Assembly: GCA_963681505.1 (NCBI GenBank)
Contig: OY811988.1
Span: forward strand, 5,744,693 to 5,808,692
Direction: 5' to 3'
Length of the DNA stretch: 64,000 nucleotides
Source: Eunapius fragilis
Lineage: Eukaryota > Porifera > Demospongiae > Spongillida > Spongillidae
Part shown: piece by piece, positions 26,861 through 37,761 of the stretch
How the letters are laid out: each line of letters begins with the position of its first letter
Numbering within the stretch: the stretch's first letter is position 1
The notes under the pieces: model-generated
The model's database searches: none
Seen by the model: the letters and a program-made list of their open reading frames with translations, nothing else
What the model was told of the DNA's origin: nothing
Translations under genes and position numbers: made by a program

Positions 26861-27211
26861 AAAGTCAATGGAGATAGCGTAACCACACTGACATGCTCTT
26901 TATGTATTAATTCAATGAAAGACAATTAAAAGCAGTAGGAACTACAACGCAGCTTTTATTACAGGATCATGTCATCTTCGTCTCTCATCTGTGAAAGACC
27001 ACGCAAGTTCCTACATGCATGAGCGGGCAATGCAGCTCGTCAATACTCTAATGTCACCGACTACGTGCCAAATAGCAAAGCGCTTTGTACAATGGATGCA
27101 ACGTCAGAGCTTAAGACGAAAAGAAAGCTTTGAGATTGTATAAATGCACTGCAAAGAACACATGGCATACACAAAAATGAGCCCATTACGTGAATTGGTA
27201 GAAAAACATGG

Positions 27212-27343
27212 GGCAGATCTTGGCTTAGGGTACAATGGGGCAGATCTTGGCTTAGGGTACAATGGGGCAGATCTTGGCTTAGGGTACAATGGGGCAGATC
27301 TTGGCTCAGGGTACAATGGGGCAGATCTTGGCTTAGGGTGCAA
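27212..27343. repeat. 27-bp tandem repeat
   Basis: Five copies containing GGGGCAGATCTTGGCTTAGG; units are nearly identical. Confidence 0.95.
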
Positions 27344-27433
27344 ATCAATGCTTAGTTTCTTAAGTTGCTTACTAGATTACTATATTGCAAATACATGTTA
27401 TTCCGACCAATTTATATAAATGACTGAACATGT

Positions 27434-30400
27434 TCAATATTGTTCAGACATCAATCTTGCAATCTTATCGTTCCCCCTCTGTATATGAATTGAAATTGTG
27501 AGTGTGAATTGGCAATTTAAGCAAAGATACTGAATTGCTGGCGGTGGCACATTTGGAGTTGGTCCTTGTGGTTTCCATTGTGTGGGGACAGACTGGGCAC
27601 TACCAGCTCTGTCACAGTGGGCACATGTGCATTGTGCACGTGGAGGAACTGTTATAGTACAGGATATCATTTTCATCTCCGTACTACATCTTGGTAGTAA
27701 CAGGCCCTCCTCTCCACCTTCCCCCCACCTCCTTAAATAACGCACATACCAGGAGGAGGAGCTCGCTGGATCAGCTGCTTCTTAGCAATGAAGTTATCAT
27801 TTCCCGCCAACTTGAGGGCCAGCCTGTGCTGCCCTAGGTGTCTGAGGGCACTCAGGAGGTCCTCAGTGCAGGGAAACGGTTTCTCAGGAGGGGCCCAGTT
27901 CAGCCACAGGTCTAGCAGCTCCTGGAAGTAGTCCTGGTCACTTGAAATCCCCTTCTTGGACCCTATGGCGTCCATCTCTCTCAGGGTAAACCCTAGCTCC
28001 CTCCCAATGTCCCTCCATTTTGCCTTGGCGCTCTGAACGATGGCAAAGAGAGAGTCCACATCTTCTGGATCAAGCAGATGGACCATGCCATCATCTGAAA
28101 CACAAAGTGATACACACATGAAGGAATATTCCTATAGACAGCAGGGGGAGGGGGGGTTTCCCCTCCCCACTAGCAATGACAACAACCAAACAGTACAGAG
28201 GTGTGTGGAGATGAGAACATGTGCTAGATTCATCACCACCCCCACCTCCACTCCCACTTCCCTCCATTTGTAAGGCCCAAAGACAAATGTGAATGAAACC
28301 AAATAACACTACACATCCCTCCCGGCTAACAGAAGACTGTACAAGAATAAACAGAAAACATCAGGTCACTGCTCTACATGGATTGGGTCGCTCGCTCTAT
28401 GACTTGATAGTTCTTTTCATCATAAATTTATCCCCGCTTTCGAAGGTATGGGCCAGTTTCTTCAGCTTTGCCTTCCCCAGAGTTCCCACTAGGTCCTCTG
28501 TGTTAAGACCTGTAGGGCGGAGCCCAATTCAGCCATTGGTCAAGGAGCTCCTCAAGGAAGTCTACGGGGGTGTTGTTCTTGGGTATCAAGTTGTCGAGCT
28601 CCTTGAGTTTGAAGCCAAGATGGCGTCCGATCTCCCTCCACTGAGGGGCAGCACTCCTCACTGCTCCAAGCAGGTCAGACAGATCTTCCAGATCTAACAG
28701 GTGGCCGTACTCAACTGAATGAAATGGAGGTATGTAGTATTTTGACTACGTTTGATTTTGAGAAACTAATCATAGAGCTATACACAGCCTAGTTAAAGCC
28801 ACCATAAACTAACACACAATCAGGAGTGCTAACAGTACACTGTGCTTTTTTGTGAGGGAGGTTGAAGGAACCAAAGTACCAATACAATGATATATTGACA
28901 AGAACAGAGATAATTGTTTTTCCTTGGTGGTGTGATAGGAACAATGTGGGGCGGAGGGGTGGGGGGTGGGGGAAGAAGTGAAAGGGGTTAATTTCATCTC
29001 CTGATGTGAATGCAAATCAAAATTTGCCACGTCCGTATATCTTTGCAGCCATACAACCTTTCTTTTCAAATTTTCTACACTTATTTCCACACCATTCCTT
29101 GCTACAGAAGTTGATTTTCACACTCTACATTTTGCTGGCCAAAATGAATAGAGAATACATTGATGTAAAGATAACCCAACAATGGCTGATGTAGCTAGAC
29201 ATGGTCCCAAACTAAACGTTTTATCGCCCAAACACCCAGTGAGTGGTAGGACGAATGTTATGACAGGTCCTCCACCTTAGCTGTATCGTCTCTGTAACAC
29301 CTACATAATATTAATGTACTCCATGGCAACCATGGCAACACCTTAAAGGGATTACAACCACAACCACACACCCACAACCCTTTCCCCACAGAAAAACACA
29401 CAACTTCCCTCCTAGTAATAAGGATCACTGGTCATTCCATACTTAATTGAACCACCCTAGTCTCAAGCAGAAGTAACATTTTCTACCCCAAGAAGTATAT
29501 GTACATGTATATAATCTTAAGTTATTCAGTTTATGAAATATAACCGTTATAATAATAACCTAGTTATGGCTATGCTAGGGAATCATACATGTACTGAAGG
29601 GTACAGTGTGGGCGTACTCATTAGTAATGCAATGTGTTACATAAGTCACAAGATGTTATTGATATCATGAATATTGGATTTTAAAGTACATAAGAATTCA
29701 TTAAACCAAATTGCACCAATTTTTTTTTTGGGGGGTGGTGGCTGCTAATGCCAATAAGGGTTCAAGCTTGTAAGTATTTTGGGAAACAAAAACACCGGGC
29801 TGGGACACCCTATGTAAAAGCTGGCAGCCATTTTTGTGTCCACCCTTAAAGTTGTTATGATCAAGTGGGTTTACATAGCACTCTTACGCGTAAATGCCAA
29901 TGTATTACACAAAATTTGGTGGGTTGTCTATAAAAACATCGGCATTTACACGTACTGTACTATGTAAACCATAAGGTGACATTAAGAGAAGGTGCCATTA
30001 ACAGCAGAGTGTCAAGAGGTGCCATTAACAGGGTGTCAAGAGAAGGTGCCATTAACAGGGTGTCAAGAGAAGGTGCCATTAACAGGATGTCAAGAGAAGG
30101 TGCCATGAACAGGGTGTCAAGAGAAGGTGCCATTAACAGGGTGTCAAGAGAAGGTGCCATTAACAGGGTGTCAAGAGAAGGTGCCATTAACAGGGTGTCA
30201 AGAGAAGGTGCCATTAACAGGGTGTCAAGAGAAGGTGCCATGAACAGGGTGTCAAGAGAAGGTGCCATTAACAGGGTGTCAAGAGAAGGTGCCATTAACA
30301 GGGTGTCAAGAGAAGGTGCCATTAACAGGGTGTCAAGAGAAGGTGCCATTAACAGGGTGTCAAGAGAAGGTGCCATTAACAGGGTGTCAAGAGAAGGTGC

Positions 30401-30763
30401 CATTAACAGGATGTCAAGAGAAGGTGCCATTAACAGGGTGTCAAGAGAAGGTGCCATTAACAGGGTGTCAAGAGAAGGTGCCATTAACAGGGTGTCAAGA
30501 GAAGGTGCCATTAACAGGGTGTCAAGAGAAGGTGCCATTAACAGGGTGTCAAGAGAAGGTGCCATTAACAGGGTGTCAAGACAAGGTGCCATTAACAGGG
30601 TGTCAAGAGAAGGTGCCATTAACAGGGTGTCAAGAGAAGGTGACATTAACAGGGTGTCAAGAGAAGGTGCCATTAACAGGGTGTCAAGAGAAGGTGCCAT
30701 TAACAGGGTGTCAAGAGAAGGTGACATTAACAGGGTGTCAAGAGCAGGGCATTATGTGTGTAT

Positions 30764-30797
<34 letters not shown>

Positions 30798-31176
30798 AAT
30801 ATCTTGTTAGCTAAAATAAGACATCTGTGTTCGTAACATACTTAATTAACAACACACACACACACACACACACACAAAAGCAATCCTCACCAGCTTTTTG
30901 TTCTGGTACATGCACTGTTGGTTGAGGCTGTGCTGTTGGATGATCTACTGTACATGAAAAATAAAATGTCAGGATCTCGAGTGATACATGTACCAAAACA
31001 ACAAAATCTTTCAAATCCAGCTACCTCCATCCTTTTACCACAGCCATGCCTCTGATCACCTGGTCATTAGCAATAGCCACACCCCTCAAATGGTTGATGT
31101 TTTTACTTTGAGCAATTAAGCAATATCAAAAATAAGTAGACCAGATACATCCTTGATAATACGTACCACACACACA

Positions 31177-31236
<60 letters not shown>

Positions 31237-31247
31237 ACATGCGTGCA

Positions 31248-31294
<47 letters not shown>

Positions 31295-31393
31295 ACGCGC
31301 ATGTTGTTAGCTATAAGTAGAAAATCTTGTTTTGGGCAAGACACCTGGTATAACACACTGTTCGTAACATACCATATATACACATACATCCAT

Positions 31394-31447
<54 letters not shown>

Positions 31448-32335
31448 GCACTCCTCACCAGTTTTTTGTTTTGGCACAACCACAGTTGGTTGAGGCTGTG
31501 CTGCTGAATGTTCTGCACATGAAAATGAAAATGTCGGGATCTCGAGTGAATGTAACAGAACAACATCATCTTTCCTTCAACTACTGAACTAATCACTGTA
31601 TCTCTTAGAATATCAAACCTGGTATTATGCTGAACCCTTTTAGCTGCAATGATGTCATATTTTTACCTGCGTAAGCTGCCCCACCCTCTTTTACCACAGC
31701 CATGCCCCCTGATCACCTGATCATTAGCAATAGCCACACCCCTCAAATGATGATACTTAGAACAATTAAATCATACAGATAATGATACATAGCAGCATCT
31801 TGTAACACACACATACCATGAGAGAGAGGGAGGGAGGGAGAGAGGGAGGGGAGAGAGAGAGAGTGAGGGAGAGAGTATTTTTACTAACTTGGAGCAGATT
31901 TTTCAACAGCAGGGATCAGATTTACACCTGATGGTATAACACGTGTGACTTAGTAACAAAAGGTGGTACAAAGCGACTAACCAAGCTTGTCACCAAGCTT
32001 TGTCACACTTTCGTTATTGTCTGTGTTTTTCAGTGCCTCAACAAGCTTCCCATATGAGGCATGGACATCCTGACGCAGCCATGTGCTGAACATCTCACGT
32101 TTCTGAGCGTTGACATCCCCTGGGTTGTTCCTTCTGATGGTTGTCAGGGTGTTGTGAGTTATGCCAAGCTCCAGACCAACTGGCTCCCAATCATGGAGGG
32201 GTAGGTTGTAGATCATCAGCAGCTCTGCTCTACTCTTCAGAACTGCTGATAATGGGAAGGACAAGTGAATGCCACACCCACCAGTAATGCCACACCCACC
32301 AGTAATGCATGCACGAATAAACACCTACCTGCCAT
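27434..32335 (-). CDS. Death-domain protein with two intact Death folds and a Cys-rich C terminus
   Basis: Exons: 32335-32329 (ATGGCAG), 32245-31982, 31927-31889, 31512-31459, 30947-30891, 28094-27750 and 27648-27434, giving 326 aa when the damaged exon 28714-28378 is skipped. Every junction is GT-AG and phase 1. Exon 2 encodes a Death domain (LPLHDWEPVGLELGITHNTL, KREMFSTWLRQ). Exons 3-5 are short Gln/Pro linkers; exons 4 and 5 are duplicates (AAQPQPTVVVPKQK and TAQPQPTVHVPEQK). Exon 7 is a second Death domain (KAKWRDIGRELGFTLREMDA, LLDLWLNWAPP). The last exon has CTCAHC and YLCLNC, a possible zinc-binding ribbon. Such adaptors act in innate or apoptotic signalling through Death-fold pairing; the partner is unknown. 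A large 27-bp satellite fills intron 5. Confidence 0.85.
28378..28714 (-). pseudogene. Decayed Death-domain exon within the Death-domain gene
   Basis: A good acceptor (CATTTCATTCAG) opens YGHLLDLEDLSDLLGAVRSA, PQWREIGRHLGFKLKELDNL and LLDQWLNWAPP, clearly homologous to the exon at 28094-27750. A one-base insertion near 28510 then shifts the frame; the lost half (LNTEDLVGTLGKAKLKKLAH) continues in another frame and meets a stop at about 28396. The length is 3n+1, consistent with the indel. Since flanking exons share phase 1, skipping it keeps the reading frame. A sequencing error could mimic the frameshift but not also the stop. Confidence 0.75.
29980..30745. repeat. 27-bp minisatellite in intron 5 of the Death-domain gene
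   Basis: About 27 highly uniform units built on GGTGCCATTAACAGGGTGTC. Because 27 is divisible by 3, long frames stay open on both strands (a 286-codon and a 255-codon frame), but the array sits within an intron. Confidence 0.97.
30765..30876. repeat. GT and CA microsatellites
   Basis: A (TG)n run at 30765-30795 and a (CA)n run at 30852-30876, just downstream (minus strand) of linker exon 5. The duplicate exon 4 is followed by similar runs, so the repeat was duplicated with the exon. Confidence 0.93.
31160..31443. repeat. CA/GT microsatellite cluster
   Basis: (CA)n at 31168-31229, (GT)n at 31252-31292 and (CA)n at 31396-31443, in the intron between linker exons 4 and 5. Opposite-facing CA and GT runs could pair as a hairpin. 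An AG-rich tract (31824-31875) lies just downstream (minus strand) of exon 3. Confidence 0.93.
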
Positions 32336-32367
32336 TTTGCGTTGCCGTATACGTTAGTACTAGGCCT

Positions 32368-32452
32368 ATGAAAATAGTTTACTACGATAGGAATTGACCC
32401 GGATCGTTTTTTAAAACCGCGACCCGCGTATAACTCGCGTAGTTACAGGGTC
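32368..32452 (-). mobile_element. Family 2 element fragment
   Basis: Reverse-oriented terminal part: CGCGGGTCGCGGTTTTAAAA and CCGGGTCAATTCCTATCGTAGT match the end of the copy at 17533. It lies about 33 bp upstream of the Death-domain gene start, so it may overlap its promoter. Confidence 0.6.
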
Positions 32453-32967
32453 CGCGGAGGGTATTATAAAGTGAGAGGGGGGGGGGGGGGGCAGATTTCA
32501 GTACTCCCAATTAAGTTGCAACACAACCTTCGCAGTCATTCATAGTTATAACGCGCGCATAACACAATAATACCTCATATCGATCTATACAGGGAGATTG
32601 GAAAGTCGCGCAAAATGGTATCACTCCAGAATTGAACATTTTAATAAACTGAGCAGTAACTTTTAAATTTGATTCATGCTTGAACGAAGCCAAGGTTTCA
32701 AGCTACGAGCGGTCGAAAAAGATCTTTCACTAACTGCCTTAGCCTGGATTGACCAAGATCACTTTAAATATAGTGAAGTCTGTCAGTAACAATCTCCGTA
32801 ACAAGGCATTTTTCACATTGCAAGTATGGCTATCCTCGGGTGCAGGTATGTCGTCTGGTAAAGTATACACGGTCATCATCTTCGTTTGGCACATCTGCAG
32901 TACCACGTGCTTCATTAAAATATTCTGCCGATATCTTTAAGCATGGTTGGATTACTAGGAAGAATGT

Positions 32968-33040
32968 AGCTATGCTATATATTAAGGAGATTCGCCCATA
33001 TTGCGTATGTAGCTATGCTATATATTAAGGAGATTCGCCC
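32968..33040. repeat. Short direct duplication
   Basis: Two copies of about 38 bp containing AGCTATGCTATATATTAAGG. The rest of 32453-33794 has a 17-G run near 32475, a 23-C run near 33737 and no firm gene. Confidence 0.8.
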
Positions 33041-33794
33041 TTGCGTATGTAGCGGACCGACCTGGCAATTAAGAGTTCGAATCCAATTGGTTGGCAGCTG
33101 CAGGCTATCTAACACAAGCAAATATATTTCGGAGTTTCCTAGCCCCTTCGTCAAGCAAACAATCAAATCACTATGACTTGCGGTGGATACACTGCACAAT
33201 AACAAAAGAACAAAAGGCTGGTCGCGCGCTGAGCCTGCATGCTTGTATGTAGGTATTACATGCATAAGTATACTGCATCGTTACATTTTAAACTCGCGGT
33301 TTACACAGATGCAGGGTAATATTGGGGAATATAAACCTCTAGGCATGATCCCCTGACTGAAAGGGTTATTAAACTGCACGTCCATACCTAATGATACAGT
33401 CAGATGGCTCTTCATCACTGTTGTAATGTTTGGTTGTTATACTAACCTCACCTAAAATTATATGAACCAGTCCACGAACATACAGGAAGTGACTGAGCAT
33501 GGTCAACTAGTATACTGAGCATCCACAAACACAAGGTACCAATTGGGGCTTGCCTGTGGTGAAAACTGTTATAAGACTGAAGATGTTAAGGAGGGCGTAT
33601 CGTGGAAGCCTGCAGTGATGGGGAGGGTAAAATAGGAGGATGAGGTGGAGGTGGGAAGATGAAGTGGTAGGGTGTAATGAAGTGTGTAGATATAAGAGTC
33701 ACCAAGACCTGCAACAAGGTCAATCACATCCTCCCTCCCCCCCCCCCCCCCCCCCCCCCATCCCAACATTGATTGCTCAAATGCGGTTTGATTA

Positions 33795-34255
33795 ATGTCC
33801 AGGGGTTAACAGTGTGTGAGATGATTAATGTCCAGGGGTTAACAGTGTGTGAAATGATTAATGTCCAGGGGTTAACAGTGTTGAGATGATTAATGTCCAG
33901 GGATTAACAGTGTGTGAGATAATTAATGCCTAGGGGTTAAAAATGTGTGAGATGATTAATGTCCAGGGGTTAACACTGTGTGAGGTTAAGAATGTGTGAG
34001 ATGGTTAATGTCCAGGGGTTAACAGTGGTCCAGGGGTTAAAAGTGTGTCAGATGATTAATGTCCAGGGGTTAACAGTGTGAGATGATTAATATCCTGGGG
34101 TTAACAGTGTGTTAAATGATTAATGTCCAGGGTTTAACAGTGTGTGAGATGGTTAATGTCCAGGGGTTAACAGTGAGTGAGATGGTTAATGTCCAGGGGG
34201 GTTATAATTAACAGTGTGTGGGATGGTTAATGTCCATGAAGGTGTTAACAGTGTG
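33795..34255. repeat. 33-bp minisatellite
   Basis: About fourteen units with core ATTAATGTCCAGGGGTTAAC followed by AGTGTGTGAGATG; several units are shortened. Confidence 0.94.
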
Positions 34256-34306
34256 TGAGTCATTACCATCCTGAGCTATCTATGACAATGGACTTTGAAT
34301 GACAAG

Positions 34307-34307
<1 letters not shown>

Positions 34308-34362
<55 letters not shown>

Positions 34363-34852
34363 GATAAAACTTACACAGAAGTGGAAGGAGACACTACTTG
34401 AGGCAAAGATGATTCCAAACCCTATGTCCTCCAAGCCAAACAGATGAAACAGTACCTTCACTGATCGGCTTATTAGCACAGAGATCAGCAAAAGCCTACA
34501 AGGGGAAGGGCATAGGTGAGGAGACTTGTGGTATGGTATGAGAGTGAGTTGTCCAGAGATATGAGGAGAGGCTGGGGAAGAGGAGGCATGCAAGGCCAGG
34601 CTGGGGAAGAGGAGGCATGCAAGGCCAGGCTGGGGAAGAGGAGGCATGCAAGGCCAGGCTGGGGAAGAGGAGGCATGCAAGGCCAGACTGGGGAAGAGGA
34701 GGCATGCAAGGCTGGGCTGGGGAAGAGGAGGCATGCAAGGCCAGGCTGGGGAAGAGGAGGCATGCAAGGCCAGACTGGGGAAGAGGAGGCATGCAAGGCC
34801 AGACTGGGGAAGAGGAGGCATGCAAGGCCAGGCTGGGGAAGAGGAGGAGGGG
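34308..34852. repeat. CA microsatellite and 29-bp minisatellite
   Basis: (CA)n at 34308-34360. Then, from 34553, ten units built on GGGGAAGAGGAGGCATGCAA with GGCCAGGCT or GGCCAGACT variants. The proteins translated from either strand are repeat artefacts. Confidence 0.94.
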
Positions 34853-35049
34853 GCATGCATGTAAGTATGTCGTGTCTATACTAAATACTTAGTACTGCGC
34901 GTGGAGATGTTAATTATGAATCGAGGCCTACACCGGCTATACGCAGATATGATACGTAATACATATGCGTATAGCCTCCCATTTCTGCTCTCTAAAGTAG
35001 GCGTGCTCGATCAATATTCTTCCGTCAATTGATCTTCGATCGCTTAGGA

Positions 35050-35241
35050 AAAGGAAAATGAGACAAAAATCCTATATTTAGCACTTCTTTTGGTTCTGTT
35101 ACATTTACACGTGCTAAATATAGGGATTCAGTTTTGTCTCATTTTCCCAAAACCTTGTTCCGGCCTTCCTATTTACACCACCTTTGCCTCCAATTCCTAT
35201 ATCCCACCAACTTTCTTAGAGAATGTTTTTCTTTACTTGTA
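35050..35241. mobile_element. MITE family 1, copy 6 (left arm truncated)
   Basis: Same subfamily as the copy at 16947 (identical loop TTCTTTTGGTTCTGTTACAT); it retains the centre and right end to TTTACTTGT. It lies about 140 bp upstream of the TATA box at 35379. Confidence 0.87.
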
Positions 35242-35378
35242 TTTAATGTAAGTATCCCACAAAACTATATAGTCAGTGATTCAAAAGAACCCACATTCTG
35301 TTACATTTGGGTCTGGATGTAGGAGAGATGAGGGACTAATCGCTTACATTGGCCACGCCCAACTAGTTAACGCGTGGC

Positions 35379-35386
35379 TATATAAG
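35379..35386 (+). promoter_or_regulatory. TATA box of the Pro/Ala-rich nuclear protein gene
   Basis: TATATAAG, 57 bp before the predicted ATG at 35443. The spacing is like that of the EF-hand gene, which supports the chosen first exon. Confidence 0.6.
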
Positions 35387-35442
35387 ATTATGAACAATTA
35401 CAAAAATTTGTTCGTTTTCGTTTGAGAGATTGAGAGAAATAA

Positions 35443-37682
35443 ATGGCAAATGTTCTTGTGAGTTCACGTTTTGTAGGACTTTTCCTGGTCATTATATACC
35501 CCCCTCCATGTAGCCGTTAACCCGTGTTGGGGTCAAGGACCTCTTGTGTGACCTGTTCCGCCGTGGAATCACTGATGGGCTCTGCTGCTTCCAGTGCCGT
35601 GGGGCTTTCACCATCCGCTGGCAGGTAGGGGGGAAAGGGAAAGGGAAAAGGTGTGTTTTGCAAACATAGCCCCCCCCCCCCGCTCATACCCTTTCCTTCA
35701 CCCTTGCTTATATTAACCATTGCATGCACGCAGGGCACAAGGATGCCGCTTCTGACAGCCGCCTCATCGGGCGAGGAGGTGTACCGGAGATGCGTATCCC
35801 AAGCCCAGCGGTACATGAGGCATATCTCTGTCGCCCACGGTGAGCTAAGAGAGCAGTAATATGTGCATGCTAACAGCACTTAATTATATATATATACACG
35901 TGCGAGTTAAGTAATCTTCACTTAAATACAAACAGCCTGCTCAGACGCGTCGCAAATTTGTATTGTGTTTTAAAGCTGTGTGAACATGCATATACGCGTA
36001 CAACACTTTTATAAAAAACGTCTGACCGGTTGGTACACCCCTTGCGTTTTATGGACATATTGTGACGTACGGTGTTAATATTACTCAGCTGAGTCATGTA
36101 TAGCTAATTAAAATCTACATGTACCCAACAATGGGTCCTTGTAAAAATGGCCGCCTGAGTGCCATGTTCTAACTTTCCATGAAGAGTGTTCACAACACCA
36201 AGCAACAACCCTTGCAAACACTTATAACGCAGCAAAAACAATTACTGCACCTAATCCATTTGCATAGAAAACGATCCATTTGCATAGAAAACGAGAAAAA
36301 GAGGAAATATGACCAACGCATTCGTGAAATTGAACATGCCTCTTTCACTCCACTTATTCTCTCTTGCACTGGTGGCCTTGGGCCTCAAGCCACAACAAGC
36401 TATAAGCGTCTGGCCTCTCTGCTATCTGCCAAATGGAATCAGGCCTATAGCCTAACCATCATGTGGTTGAGATGCCCCCTTGCCTATTCATTGCTGCGAA
36501 GTTCAGTTATGTGCATTCGAGGGGCACGCTCTCACCTTGGCCATTATATGTCTGCTACACAACCTCCTCTTGACCTGGTGTCAAGGGAAGCCCTTCTACT
36601 TGAACCATAAATTTTGATATTTTGTTTCCTTTTCATTTATGTGTATAGTTGCTTACTAATATAATAAAATTATTGAGAAAAAAAAATTAAAAAAATTAAA
36701 AAAATTAAAAAAAAAACATAGTTTACTAGTTAAATACTTGTTTATCCTGTACGTGCATTTGTCATATATCTATTGCAATGAAAAAAAAAAAAAAAAAATT
36801 TGCATAGAGAAAAGCTGGAACAAGTGTACTTTGAAAGGAAAGCGTTGAATGGTTGCGAAGATGTACATATATAAATGCATCTTCCGATGATCTTCGTACG
36901 CTAATTTTGGTGCTCCAGTGCGTATCATCAAATTTAGTCTCGCGCGTAGATTACATCACCGCTACATGTCCTGTGAACCTGGGTCTGGGTACGAGACTAC
37001 ATCACATTCGTATAGAGGAGTGCGGAAGCTTTTGGTAGGTAGCTAGCTATATTGCGCGACTATTAATAGATAATTAGACGAACGATGGGGGAATACAGCG
37101 CCCTCCCCCCAGCGGGATAGCGTGTACACTTAATTTGCACAGCAATATAACGCAACGGATTATATTCTACTATGGAAATAGCTACGGTACCCAAAGGCGG
37201 ATCACATTGGCGGTGGCGGGGGGGGGGGGGGGGGGGGGATTCGCGCCATTGATTTAAGCCAGTATACGGGAGGCGTGTGCATTGGCTTAAACATAAATTA
37301 GACTAGTCGGTCAATCATAGAGAAATTTCGCAGCTTGATTATAGAGAAAATAGAGCGTGGTTTCTTTAGTTACCAATGTGTACGCTTTATTTTCTCTTTG
37401 GATCAAAAAATAACGCAATTTACTGATAAAATCGTAACCCCCCAGAAGGACGGTTTAACTCTAATGGACACTAGTCCATCTGTCCCATATTAAACGACTA
37501 TTTACTTCTTATTATTCAGGCATCATCCTACCAACAGACGACCATACTCCCAAGACCTTGAGGGGTACGTTGCTTTTTTGCATGTGTATGGTAACCATAT
37601 CAACTATGCTACAATTGCCCAAGTACAATGCCCATGGTTCATAGGTGCATGATGTGAAAGTGCAATTGCATTTTAGAGATGT

Positions 37683-37761
<79 letters not shown>

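Noticed and set aside
29960-30836. 286-codon (plus) and 255-codon (minus) frames encoding 9-residue repeats
   Set aside because: The 27-bp satellite is inside an intron of the Death-domain gene, both strands are open equally, and there are no splice sites or flanking domains.
33050-33110. Possible tRNA or tRNA-derived SINE
   Set aside because: A B-box-like GAGTTCGAATCC is present but no matching A box, acceptor stem or cloverleaf could be built around it.
35517-35879. Minus-strand terminal exon ending in EVLDPNTG
   Set aside because: The frame looks protein-like and has a good acceptor, but the plus strand gives a full gene with TATA box, ATG and five phase-compatible exons over the same bases.
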